A DNA stretch of 64,000 bases, taken from Zhenhengia yiwuensis. GTDB taxonomy: Bacteria > Bacillota > Clostridia > Lachnospirales > Cellulosilyticaceae. Location: positions 22,822-86,821 of the forward strand of contig NZ_JACRSY010000016.1 in NCBI RefSeq assembly GCF_014384995.1. The letters run 5' to 3'. Below, piece after piece: positions 56,405 through 63,844 of this stretch (position 1 is the stretch's first letter; each line of letters begins with the position of its first letter). Both the position numbers and the translations under genes were made by a program. Under the pieces are notes generated by a model. The model worked only from the letters and a program-made list of their open reading frames with translations, was not told where the DNA came from and ran no database searches.

Positions 56405-58039
56405 TTAATGCTCCCCCAGCGACTTACTTCCAAATAAGTTAATGTGTGCATCCTTTCCATCCCAAGTAATATTTTCAATAATGGATTTCAAACAAGAACG
56501 TTGAAGTTCTATACTTGCATTTTCTATAGAGGATATTTGAGATAAAGTATGCTGCATTAAATCAATATTAAGAGTTTGCATATCTGTAGCCTGTTGCTCT
56601 TTGCGTTTTTTAGCTACTAATGATTGCAGCCTTTCGACTTCAGCCCCTTTGGCATTGATTTCGTTAAGAATATACTTATTAGCAATAGAATTCTCTGATT
56701 CAGATAGATTTGAAATTAAATTGCTTATTTCAATCTCAAGTGTTTCAATTTGTTTTTCAGTAGCCTTGATAGACTTTTCAAGGCTTTCTTGAGATGTGCT
56801 TATGACTATTTTGTCCTTGCTGAGCTTATCACTTAATGCAGAGCTGTCGTAGCTAAGTGATTTGATTTCTTTGATAATAGCTTTATCAAGAGTGTGCCCA
56901 GGTACATTTTTCACATTACATTTTTTCCCTTGACTCTTTTCTTTAAGCTCACATATATAGTAGTAGTGCCAGTGGGTTCCATCTGCACTTTTACGATTCT
57001 TTTTTGGTCGCATGTAGCTTCCACAGCATTGGCATCTAAGTAGGCCAGATAATAAAGCTTCTGTGCTTTTGACACGTCGAATAGACTTATCTTTATTTCG
57101 GTTAATTATTTCTTGAGCTTGTAGCCAAACTGAACTTGTCACAATAGGCTCATGTTGTCCTATTGCAATTACCCATTCTGACGCATCTTTTAGGCTTATA
57201 TTAGCTTTTTTTGTTTGTTTAGTACGATTATATACCATAAGCCCATTATGCCCTGTAAACTCATTTTTTTGAGAATAAATAGCATAACCTTTAGAGAGAA
57301 GATAATCATAGGTAAGTAAATCTGCTTGAACATATACTGGATTAGTAAGAATTAGCTTAATTGATGCAATACAGTAGTTTTTATTATTCTTAGTTTTAAT
57401 ATCATTTTGAATAAGATAGTATTCTAGCTTTGTGATACTTCTAAACTCTATAAATTTATCAAAGATAAGCTTTACTGTTTCAGCTTCATTTGGGATAACT
57501 TCTAATGCATACATCTTTCTAGATTTATTATTGATATCTATTGATGTTATTTCACGTGACCTATATCCTGTTGGTGTGATTCCACCAAGCCATCTTCCAG
57601 TCTTGGCTAATTGGATCATGTTATCACGAATACGTTCAGCGATAGTTTCTCTCTCAAGCTGAGAGAATACACTAGAGATATAAGTCATGGCACGCCCCAT
57701 AGGAGAAGAAGTATCAAATTGTTCTTTGATACTTACAAAGTTTACATTATACTTTTCAAGCATTTCTAAAGTAGAGGAGAAATCTGATACGTTACGGCTG
57801 ATACGGTCTAATCTATAGCACATTAATACATTAATCTTACGCGCTTTAATATCCTCTAATAATTGTTGAAACTGTGGTCTGTCAGTATTTCCACCAGAGA
57901 AACCTTCATCCTCATATATTCTAAATTCTACATCTTCAAAATGAGTGGTAGCATAGTCTTTACAAAGTTGAATTTGATTTTCTATAGATTCACCCTTGCC
58001 AGTGAATTTACTTTTTCGAGAGTATATAGCGATATTCAT
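56405..58039 (-). CDS. int: Large serine recombinase (integrase)
   Basis: 544 residues; start chosen at the ATG giving MNIAIYSRKSK. The resolvase domain has the catalytic pattern YSRKS-x-ESIENQ and CYRLDRISRNVSDFSSTLEML (about 1-150). A Recombinase domain (about 175-300) and a zinc ribbon (CQCCGSYMRP to CELKEKSQGKKC, about 335-385) follow. A long coiled coil (about 410-490) and a short C-terminal domain complete it. It integrates and, with a directionality factor, excises the element. It abuts the disrupted ATPase gene, the usual place next to the attachment site. Confidence 0.93.
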   Translation of the reverse strand: MNIAIYSRKSKFTGKGESIENQIQLCKDYATTHFEDVEFRIYEDEGFSGGNTDRPQFQQLLEDIKARKINVLMCYRLDRISRNVSDFSSTLEMLEKYNVNFVSIKEQFDTSSPMGRAMTYISSVFSQLERETIAERIRDNMIQLAKTGRWLGGITPTGYRSREITSIDINNKSRKMYALEVIPNEAETVKLIFDKFIEFRSITKLEYYLIQNDIKTKNNKNYCIASIKLILTNPVYVQADLLTYDYLLSKGYAIYSQKNEFTGHNGLMVYNRTKQTKKANISLKDASEWVIAIGQHEPIVTSSVWLQAQEIINRNKDKSIRRVKSTEALLSGLLRCQCCGSYMRPKKNRKSADGTHWHYYYICELKEKSQGKKCNVKNVPGHTLDKAIIKEIKSLSYDSSALSDKLSKDKIVISTSQESLEKSIKATEKQIETLEIEISNLISNLSESENSIANKYILNEINAKGAEVERLQSLVAKKRKEQQATDMQTLNIDLMQHTLSQISSIENASIELQRSCLKSIIENITWDGKDAHINLFGSKSLGEH

Positions 58040-58100
58040 ATCATACAAATCCTTTCGTAAGAAATTAAAAATAAAAGAGGATAACAATGTATCCTCTAAA

Positions 58101-58820
58101 TTATTCTTGTGGTATTTGAGTATTTGGATTAATTGTAGAGGAAACTGATGGCGAATTAGTATAATAGGTTACTGGTTCAGACATAGACTTTACAGACAGT
58201 ACAATCTGTACAAGACCAATTATCGTTGCAATAGCTAAACCTATTATAGTAAATGTAATCCCCCACATAAACTTTTGATTGTCTTTTGCAGAGGTTTCTA
58301 TTTTGTCATTAAGCTTCTCAATTTTTGCATCAATCATATCTTCTAACTTATCGAATTTCTGAGCTATTAAATCATTTTGTTTTTCAACTAATAATGATAG
58401 ACGTTCCATACGTTCATCCATGCGTTTTTCAATTTCATTTGACTTTTCAATACAACGTTGCTCAGATTCACGCATTCTCTTTTCAAGTTCTTGAGAATAT
58501 GTTAAATGACGTTGTTCGCTCGCTCTGATATCAGCCCTTAAGTCGGATTGATCTCTGGCCATTTTTGAGATGTACTGTTCTAATAATTTATCGTTTTCCA
58601 TATACCCACCTTCTCTAAAAGAGTTGTTTTCACTATTTATACTATGCCCATATCGATTGTTGGTATGCTCATATTGTACAATGTTTTCTGACGACATGGA
58701 AGAGTCAGAGGGAGGAATTGGAGAGTTTTGTATATCTTGACGAAGATTTGTATCTTCAAATTGTTTTTTACGCATTTGAGTAACTTCATCTATACCAACT
58801 ACTCTGAGGTTAGCAGCCAT
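58101..58820 (-). CDS. Hypothetical coiled-coil protein with C-terminal membrane segment
   Basis: 239 residues. The Ser/Asn-rich N-terminal part (to about 72) precedes an internal in-frame ATG (MENDKLLEQYISKMARDQ) with its own GGTGGG site, so two products are possible. A charged coiled coil (about 85-185) leads to one membrane segment (about 190-213) and a Ser/Thr/Pro tail. It starts 2 bases after the stop of the upstream gene, with its GGAGGT inside that gene, so they are a coupled pair. I recognise no family. It lies between integrase and repressor, the usual place for lysogenic-conversion genes. Confidence 0.65.
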   Translation of the reverse strand: MAANLRVVGIDEVTQMRKKQFEDTNLRQDIQNSPIPPSDSSMSSENIVQYEHTNNRYGHSINSENNSFREGGYMENDKLLEQYISKMARDQSDLRADIRASEQRHLTYSQELEKRMRESEQRCIEKSNEIEKRMDERMERLSLLVEKQNDLIAQKFDKLEDMIDAKIEKLNDKIETSAKDNQKFMWGITFTIIGLAIATIIGLVQIVLSVKSMSEPVTYYTNSPSVSSTINPNTQIPQE

Positions 58821-58822
58821 TA

Positions 58823-59464
58823 TTACATACCTCCATTTGAACGTAGCCTTGCTAAGTAAGACAACATAGTATAGTAAGACTCTATATCATTAGAACAAGT
58901 TGTATGGAGAGTTTCAAGTGGCACTTGGGCATATTTAAATGAACCTTGTACATATGCCCTATTATCATCTCTAAGAAATGGTTCGATAAATATTTCATTG
59001 GCAAGTATATCAGGGGTTGATGAATGGGTAAAGAGACGTATACCACCACCTTTAATATTCGGGAATTGGAAGATAGATGAATCAAATAATGCTTTTAAGG
59101 TTTCCATTGCATGCTCATAGTCAGGGAGACAGGTTAATGTAATAGCAATAGGCATACTATTAGGTGATATCATAAATACATCAAGTATTTTTGTTATATG
59201 GGTAGTAAGAAGAGTGAATGTTTCAGATGTAACTTTTCCAGCAAAGGAGGTAGAACATTGAATTTTATTAGGTTCAATAATACATTCAATTTGTTTATCA
59301 TGAGAAGTAGTTTGTAAAAATGAATTAGAGCCTAAAATCTGTTGAATGTTGTCTCCTTTGAATATTTCTTTGCCAACTTTGTCTGCTAACTTTTCATTTA
59401 TTTGTTCAGGTATAATAGGAGCAGTTATTGAAATTGCTAGCGTTTGTTGTAAATTGGAAAACAT
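58823..59464 (-). CDS. Hypothetical protein, first gene of the coupled pair
   Basis: 213-residue soluble protein that I do not recognise. It shows alternating hydrophobic strands and helices, and a central MPIAITLTCLPDYEHAMETL. There is no signal peptide or membrane segment. The ATG follows GAGGGATTATT. Its coupling to a membrane-anchored coiled-coil protein, in the accessory zone of the element, would fit a superinfection-exclusion or defence pair, but nothing in the sequence proves this. Confidence 0.6.
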   Translation of the reverse strand: MFSNLQQTLAISITAPIIPEQINEKLADKVGKEIFKGDNIQQILGSNSFLQTTSHDKQIECIIEPNKIQCSTSFAGKVTSETFTLLTTHITKILDVFMISPNSMPIAITLTCLPDYEHAMETLKALFDSSIFQFPNIKGGGIRLFTHSSTPDILANEIFIEPFLRDDNRAYVQGSFKYAQVPLETLHTTCSNDIESYYTMLSYLARLRSNGGM

Positions 59465-59517
59465 AATAATCCCTCTTTCATTATTTTATATTTTTGAAGT
59501 TATATGTATGTTATGAC

Positions 59518-59552
59518 AGGACAGCATGTATATCAAAAAAGCATGCTGTCCT
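59518..59552. repeat. Perfect 11-base inverted repeat
   Basis: AGGACAGCATG/CATGCTGTCCT (59518-59528 and 59542-59552), 13-base loop, in the 178-base gap between the exonuclease gene and the unknown pair. No T-run follows on the minus strand. It could be a terminator variant or a protein-binding dyad. Confidence 0.6.
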
Positions 59553-59642
59553 AAATTTATTTTACTTTTCTATTTGGCATATCAGATGTTTTGGTGCCCT
59601 CAATAAAATATTCTAAGCATCTCGCTCACCTCAGCGAAATGG

Positions 59643-60464
59643 TTACTTAAAAGAGATTAATTTATAAAACTCTTCTTCAGTAATAATTTTAATTCCTAAA
59701 GATTGGGCTTTTGCAAGTTTACTTCCAGCTTTTTCACCAACAACAAGTAGGTTAGTTTTTTTGGTAACACTATCTGTAGCTTTTGCCCCATATTTTGTAG
59801 CTATTTCAAGCATTGTTTTTCTATCACTAGCCATTTTCCCAGTAAAGACAACGTTTTTATTGTTGAAAATATTGTTGATTATATTTTGCCGTGCTTGTTC
59901 AAGCCTCTGTTTTAGCTCTTCTTTTTGTAAACGCTCATATTCAGGGTCATAGTGTTTATTGTTGCGGTCTACTCCAACAGGTATCCATGTATCTGGCTCA
60001 GCTTTTTTTAGAATTTCATATAAATCCATTGCATCTTGAAGAGCTGTATGAGTTTGCTTATGTGCAACTTCAAAATGTTTGAGGAGATATGACATTTTAT
60101 AGTGTGGTAGTCCAGGATATTTATAACGTATGGCACGCATTGTACAATAGAGCTCTTGATTTTCATCAATCCATTTCCAATATCTTAAAAATTTCTTTTC
60201 AAAAGGAGCATTATGAGCAACTATTTTAAAAGTAGGATATTTATTAATAAATGCTTTGAATTTCTCAATCATTTCTGTGTTTTCTTCAATATCCTCTAGT
60301 CCACTTCCGTATCCTGTTTCATATTCTTCTTGATCAGTAATAATTGCAAGATGTAGCGTATCAAGTATTTCGTTATTACTTACAGCTAAAGCGGCCAATT
60401 CTCTAATTCCATCTTCAGGATATAAGCTATAAGGTGTCTCAATATCAATAATAATATAATCCAT
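59643..60464 (-). CDS. DnaQ-like 3'-5' exonuclease fused to a BRCT domain
   Basis: 273 residues. Residues 1 to about 165 are a DEDDh exonuclease: DIETP (motif I), HNAPFEKKF (II) and HTALQDAMDLYEIL (III). A charged linker (about 170-195) leads to a C-terminal BRCT domain (VFTGKMASDRKTMLEIATKY, LLVVGEKAGSKLAKAQ, EEEFYKLI), like the BRCT of DNA ligase. The architecture suggests DNA repair or end processing. The ribosome-binding site is part of an eight-G tract. Confidence 0.88.
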   Translation of the reverse strand: MDYIIIDIETPYSLYPEDGIRELAALAVSNNEILDTLHLAIITDQEEYETGYGSGLEDIEENTEMIEKFKAFINKYPTFKIVAHNAPFEKKFLRYWKWIDENQELYCTMRAIRYKYPGLPHYKMSYLLKHFEVAHKQTHTALQDAMDLYEILKKAEPDTWIPVGVDRNNKHYDPEYERLQKEELKQRLEQARQNIINNIFNNKNVVFTGKMASDRKTMLEIATKYGAKATDSVTKKTNLLVVGEKAGSKLAKAQSLGIKIITEEEFYKLISFK

Positions 60465-60472
60465 ATTTATTA

Positions 60473-60480
60473 CCCCCCCC
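60473..60480 (-). promoter_or_regulatory. Eight-G homopolymer serving as Shine-Dalgarno of the exonuclease gene
   Basis: On the minus strand, eight G residues lie 8 bases before the ATG. The equivalent place before dinD has only five. The tract could change length by slippage. Confidence 0.6.
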
Positions 60481-60637
60481 TAAACAATTTTTATTATAGA
60501 TTTTTAAATAATTCATTCATCATCATATCAGCAAAAGTTTCAGCTTCCATTTCATGCTTATCTATTTTTAAATAAGTGCATGTACGTAAAAATAATGTAT
60601 TAATATTTTTATGCAATGCATAATGACTAAGCTCATG
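60476..60637. repeat. Direct repeat copy A (immA tail plus ribosome-binding G tract)
   Basis: 162 bases that align without gaps to 61518-61679, with about eleven mismatches, at a constant offset of 1042 bases. The two copies flank dinD. Confidence 0.92.
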
Positions 60638-60649
60638 ATATCGTGTCAT
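60494..60649 (-). pseudogene. Truncated duplicate of the immA 3' end
   Basis: 51 codons from an ATG without a good Shine-Dalgarno: MTRYHELSHYALHKN, then a tail nearly identical to the C-terminus of the ImmA protein encoded at 61536-61889. The HExxH zinc motif is kept (HELSH), but the N-terminal half is missing. It is probably non-functional and marks a duplication or cassette insertion. Confidence 0.8.
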
Positions 60650-60675
60650 ATACTAAATATGAGAAATTTGGTGGA

Positions 60676-61512
60676 CTACTGTTTATTTTTAGATTCCTTA
60701 AGTAACTTGCGTTCAATTTGTTGAATGCTTTTTTCAGGTGTTGGAAGATTTTCAGGCATTTCACCACCTAAGTCTGCAATTGTTTGGCGTACTTTTGCAC
60801 CTACTTCATAATGGGCGTCATTTGCGTTCTTCTTGCCTTTTATGTTTTCTCTACGCAGCTTAGCCTCTGTTTGAGTAGCTCGGAATAGATTTGCAGCTAA
60901 CTCTTCATGCCCCATGTAATCTAAAATCTTTTGACTTTTTTTGAGCCCTTTATGTGCATGGATATCTTTTGCAGTCATGCCTCCATAGAGTCCCATATAA
61001 CCATGATTTTGGAAGGTTGCGTATTCAATGGGAGTCTTGACACCAGCATCACTTGCTGCATCGCTTAAGTTTTTATTGTGACGTGTCATTTCATTACGAA
61101 TAGCGATCCTTTTAAGGTCATCATTTAAATTATCATACTGCTCAGCAAGTTCTTGCTGTCTTGTCTTAGTAGCAAAATAAGTTTGACCTAAAGCAATAAC
61201 TTCCTTACGAGGGTCACCATTCTGTACGATTAAGTAACAAGCGTAACGAGATAGTATGATATCTTCAACTTCTCTTTGAGCACCTTTAGCTAAATTTATC
61301 ATTTTGCCGACGTTGGCAAAATGATCAGATACATTGCCATTGCTTGTTTTACAAGAAATTTTAGCACGATCTATAACTTCAGCAAATCTACGCCATTGTT
61401 TATATTCTAAAACTTGCTGTAAATCTCTTGCATACCAAAACTCTTCACCATATTCATTAATATGTTTAATACTTTCAAAAATAGATTCATTATAATTTTG
61501 TAGATTATGCAT
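60676..61512 (-). CDS. dinD: DNA-damage-inducible protein D (DinD), phage/BRO-N-like
   Basis: 278 residues. The N-terminal BRO-N-like part has EFWYARDLQQVLEYKQWRRF. The family-specific body has VEDIILSRYACYLIVQNGDP, ALGQTYFATKTRQQE, GLYGGMTAKDIHAHKGL and LAANLFRATQTEAKLRRE. E. coli DinD is an SOS protein that inhibits RecA strand exchange. In phages and elements it commonly sits beside repressor genes. The start follows GGGGG. It is framed by the two immA-tail repeats. Confidence 0.92.
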   Translation of the reverse strand: MHNLQNYNESIFESIKHINEYGEEFWYARDLQQVLEYKQWRRFAEVIDRAKISCKTSNGNVSDHFANVGKMINLAKGAQREVEDIILSRYACYLIVQNGDPRKEVIALGQTYFATKTRQQELAEQYDNLNDDLKRIAIRNEMTRHNKNLSDAASDAGVKTPIEYATFQNHGYMGLYGGMTAKDIHAHKGLKKSQKILDYMGHEELAANLFRATQTEAKLRRENIKGKKNANDAHYEVGAKVRQTIADLGGEMPENLPTPEKSIQQIERKLLKESKNKQ

Positions 61513-61517
61513 TTTAT

Positions 61518-61679
61518 CCCCCTAAACAATTTTTATTATATATTTTTAAATAATTCATTCATCATCATATCAGCAAAAGCTTCAGCTTCCATTTCATGCT
61601 TGTCTATTTTTAAATAAGTGCACGTACGTAAAAATAGTGTATTAATATTCTTATGCAATACATAGTGTCCTAGCTCATG
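61518..61679. repeat. Direct repeat copy B (3' end of intact immA)
   Basis: Partner of 60476-60637. It contains the last 48 or so codons of immA, its stop, and the five-G ribosome-binding tract of dinD. Confidence 0.92.
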
Positions 61680-61889
61680 GCAGCATGTTCTAAGTTGATG
61701 GAACTCATCCATGTCGCTATTAATACAAATTATATAGCTACGTTTGTATTTTCTAATGAGTCCTCTAGTTTCTGATCCTAAAGATTGTTTTACAACGATT
61801 ATATTTAACTCTTTGCATATCCTAAATGGATCACAAGTTCCAGTTTTTTCTATAAGCTTGCGAACTGCATTTGTAATGCCCACTAGCAT
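61536..61889 (-). CDS. ImmA/IrrE-family metallopeptidase
   Basis: 117 residues from the ATG at 61889; a TTG three codons upstream is possible. The zinc protease motif is CHELGHYVLH, with a downstream Glu in HEMEAEAFADMMM. In ICEBs1 and related elements such proteases cleave the neighbouring repressor to induce the element. Here it lies 15 bases downstream of the repressor gene, the same arrangement. Confidence 0.93.
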   Translation of the reverse strand: MLVGITNAVRKLIEKTGTCDPFRICKELNIIVVKQSLGSETRGLIRKYKRSYIICINSDMDEFHQLRTCCHELGHYVLHKNINTLFLRTCTYLKIDKHEMEAEAFADMMMNELFKNI

Positions 61890-61904
61890 TCCCCCCAAGT
61901 TGTC

Positions 61905-62333
61905 TTATCTTTTGTATTTTTTCGGAGTATACTTTTCTTTATTCTTTTTACGAACCATTTCCATACCAACTTCAAGAGCAGAAAGAATTTTAGTAATAGA
62001 CTCTTCATCCATTGGCATACCATCAAACATGAGTTCATCTGAATCTAACAGTTGTCGTTTAATTTCATCTAAATCTTTGGCAATATCAGCTTTTTCTTTT
62101 TTTGATAGCTGAGACGAATTAAAATTCTGGGAATCTGATACCCCTATTAACCAGTCTACAGAAACCCCAAGCACTGATGCAATTCTTCTAGCATTTTCAG
62201 CAGAAGGGTTACGATTACCAGTGGTATATCTAGATATGGTAGCAGGTGTAATATCAGTTTTTTCAGCAAGTTCTTTTTGTGACATATCTATTTTATCAAG
62301 CTGGTTAAGTAATCTTTCTTTAAATAATGACAT
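61905..62333 (-). CDS. XRE-family repressor of the element
   Basis: 142 residues. An N-terminal helix-turn-helix (MSQKELAEKTDITPATISRY) is followed by a C-terminal helical region with charged tail (KKNKEKYTPKKYKR). There is no LexA-type self-cleavage domain, consistent with inactivation by the adjacent ImmA-type protease. It diverges from the cro-like gene across an operator region. The start follows AAGGAGGG. Confidence 0.92.
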   Translation of the reverse strand: MSLFKERLLNQLDKIDMSQKELAEKTDITPATISRYTTGNRNPSAENARRIASVLGVSVDWLIGVSDSQNFNSSQLSKKEKADIAKDLDEIKRQLLDSDELMFDGMPMDEESITKILSALEVGMEMVRKKNKEKYTPKKYKR

Positions 62334-62347
62334 AAATTACCCTCCTT

Positions 62348-62463
62348 AATTACCTAAATTATAATATAGTGATAGTAATAAAATAAAAAAAGTTACCTAA
62401 AAGACATTTTTAGTATTGACTATTACCGTTTGGTAATATAGAATGTAATTACCAAACGGTAAT
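62348..62463. promoter_or_regulatory. Divergent operator region with two mirrored operators
   Basis: ATTACCGTTTGGTAAT (62422-62437) and ATTACCAAACGGTAAT (62448-62463) are exact reverse complements, 26 bases apart. TTACC half-sites at 62349 and 62392 lie towards the repressor gene. A weak minus-strand -10 (TATAAT, 62358-62363) may drive the repressor. Confidence 0.82.
62416..62444 (+). promoter_or_regulatory. Rightward early promoter of the element
   Basis: TTGACT, 17-base spacer, TAGAAT. The first operator fills the spacer almost exactly, so a bound repressor would block RNA polymerase. Confidence 0.72.
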
Positions 62464-62477
62464 AAGGAGGTAAACTT

Positions 62478-62702
62478 TTGAATAATGAATTATTAAAGAA
62501 GGCTAGAAATCAAGCCAATCTTACTCAAAAAGAAGTGGCTGAAAAGCTTGGGATAGCTACTAAGACGTATAATAGAAAAGAACTTGGGGTTATAGACTTC
62601 ACAAGAAAAGAAATCTTAAAACTAATACATATTCTAAATCTTTCAGCAAAGGAATTTAATAAAATTTTTTTAAATGAACAATTACCTATAGGTAATGATT
62701 AA
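62478..62702 (+). CDS. Cro-like XRE helix-turn-helix protein
   Basis: 74 residues, almost only a helix-turn-helix domain (LTQKEVAEKLGIATKTYNRKE). It starts with TTG behind AAGGAGG, right after the second operator. Its position opposite the repressor makes a Cro-type role likely. Confidence 0.85.
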   Translation: MNNELLKKARNQANLTQKEVAEKLGIATKTYNRKELGVIDFTRKEILKLIHILNLSAKEFNKIFLNEQLPIGND

Positions 62703-62753
62703 GACAACTTTTATGAAGCATACAATATATAAAGCTATATAGGAGGTGATATA

Positions 62754-62981
62754 TTGAGGCTCATTTGGGGTATAGGTGACATTGAAAGTGATTGCCTACA
62801 AGAGGTTTTAAATAAAGCCGCTCAGTCTTCAAAAACAAGAGAAGCTGTAAGGAAGATTGATGAAAATTTATATAGCTTCCAAGCAGACATAATTATGGAC
62901 CATATAAATCAACAACCAATCTCTTATGATGCCAAAATTGACTTGTTGGAAAGTATAAAACAACAATTACAAGTATCATAG
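62754..62981 (+). CDS. Hypothetical small protein of the element
   Basis: 75 residues, no recognised domain, charged and probably helical (SSKTREAVRKIDENLYSFQA). It starts with TTG behind GGAGGTGATA and is part of the rightward early transcript. The two Gln/Asn-rich helices give no clue to function. Confidence 0.6.
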   Translation: MRLIWGIGDIESDCLQEVLNKAAQSSKTREAVRKIDENLYSFQADIIMDHINQQPISYDAKIDLLESIKQQLQVS

Positions 62982-63101
62982 AAAAATTAAACGAAAGAAA
63001 TGTGTTGAGTATATTATACACAATCAAAGAAATCTAGGGAGTACTAAACCCTAGACAAATAAAATACATATGTGCAGATAATTGCACAAGGAGGAATTAG
63101 G

Positions 63102-63605
63102 ATGAAACAAAATGCATTTAGAACAAGATTATATGAAGCACGCAAAGCTAAAAAATTATCTCAGCTAGATGTTGCGCTTGAACTTGGTGTTAATAGAGCA
63201 AGGATAAGCGATTGGGAACTTGGTAAAGAGGACTTACGAGTAGAAACTGTTGTTGCTCTCTCAAGAATTTATGAAGATCCAGAAGTGTATACGATGTATA
63301 TGTCAGAGGAACATGGCGCAGATGACTTAGTATTTTCAACAAACTGGTGTAAGCACGAAGGACGCGATTTACGACTTATCGCATTAGACATACAGAATGA
63401 GTATAACGATGTGTCGGAAGAAATCCCAAGGTTAATGAAAATACTTAGAGACGGCGTGATAGATGATACGGAAAGAAAAGATTATAACAGCTTTATACAA
63501 CAGTCAAAAGAATTGGTGGCAGTATTGTTCCCACTGATACTTAGAGAAGAAATGCAAAAGAAAAAAGCCCTTCAATGCGCGAACATTGAAAAGGCTATTG
63601 TTTAA
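63102..63605 (+). CDS. XRE helix-turn-helix regulator with C-terminal helical domain
   Basis: 167 residues. The helix-turn-helix is at about 5-60 (LSQLDVALELGVNRARISDW). The remainder (EIPRLMKILRDGVIDDTE) resembles the regulatory C-terminal half of phage early regulators found in Clostridia. Start chosen at the ATG behind AAGGAGG. The 3' end contains an inverted repeat (TTCAATG/CATTGAA, about 63570-63588). Confidence 0.82.
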   Translation: MKQNAFRTRLYEARKAKKLSQLDVALELGVNRARISDWELGKEDLRVETVVALSRIYEDPEVYTMYMSEEHGADDLVFSTNWCKHEGRDLRLIALDIQNEYNDVSEEIPRLMKILRDGVIDDTERKDYNSFIQQSKELVAVLFPLILREEMQKKKALQCANIEKAIV

Positions 63606-63620
63606 AAAATATCTTAGAGA

Positions 63621-63655
63621 TGACTTAAGTATAGCACGGTTTGATACTTAAGTCA
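63621..63655. repeat. Perfect 12-base inverted repeat
   Basis: TGACTTAAGTAT/ATACTTAAGTCA with an 11-base loop, between the regulator and a small membrane protein gene. No T-run follows. It may be a binding dyad or an RNA hairpin. Confidence 0.65.
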
Positions 63656-63670
63656 AAGGGAGAATGAAAA

Positions 63671-63826
63671 GTGAATAGTAAAACAAACGCAATTGTTAAT
63701 TTTATTGCTCAGGAGCTTAATAGCTTTATATACATTTTAAGTGTTGTATCAGGAGCGTTATTAGGAGGCGCATTGGTAGCTTTTATACCACTTTGTGCTA
63801 TTCTAGTAGGCTTTTACAACTTATAG
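63671..63826 (+). CDS. Small membrane protein of the element
   Basis: 51 residues from a GTG behind GGGAGAATG. The first third is polar (MNSKTNAIVNFIAQELN), the rest is hydrophobic with Gly-rich turns (LLGGALVAFIPLCAILVG), so one or two membrane helices. No family recognised. It lies in line with the early genes and is followed 18 bases later by the next start. Confidence 0.6.
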   Translation: MNSKTNAIVNFIAQELNSFIYILSVVSGALLGGALVAFIPLCAILVGFYNL

Positions 63827-63844
63827 ATAAAAGGGGGATAAGCT

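Noticed and set aside
59566..59640. Possible C-terminal fragment (EYFIEGTKTSDMPNRKVK) on the minus strand between the exonuclease gene and the unknown pair
   Set aside because: About 20 codons only, no start codon in frame with a nearby GAGGTG, and no family match I can name.
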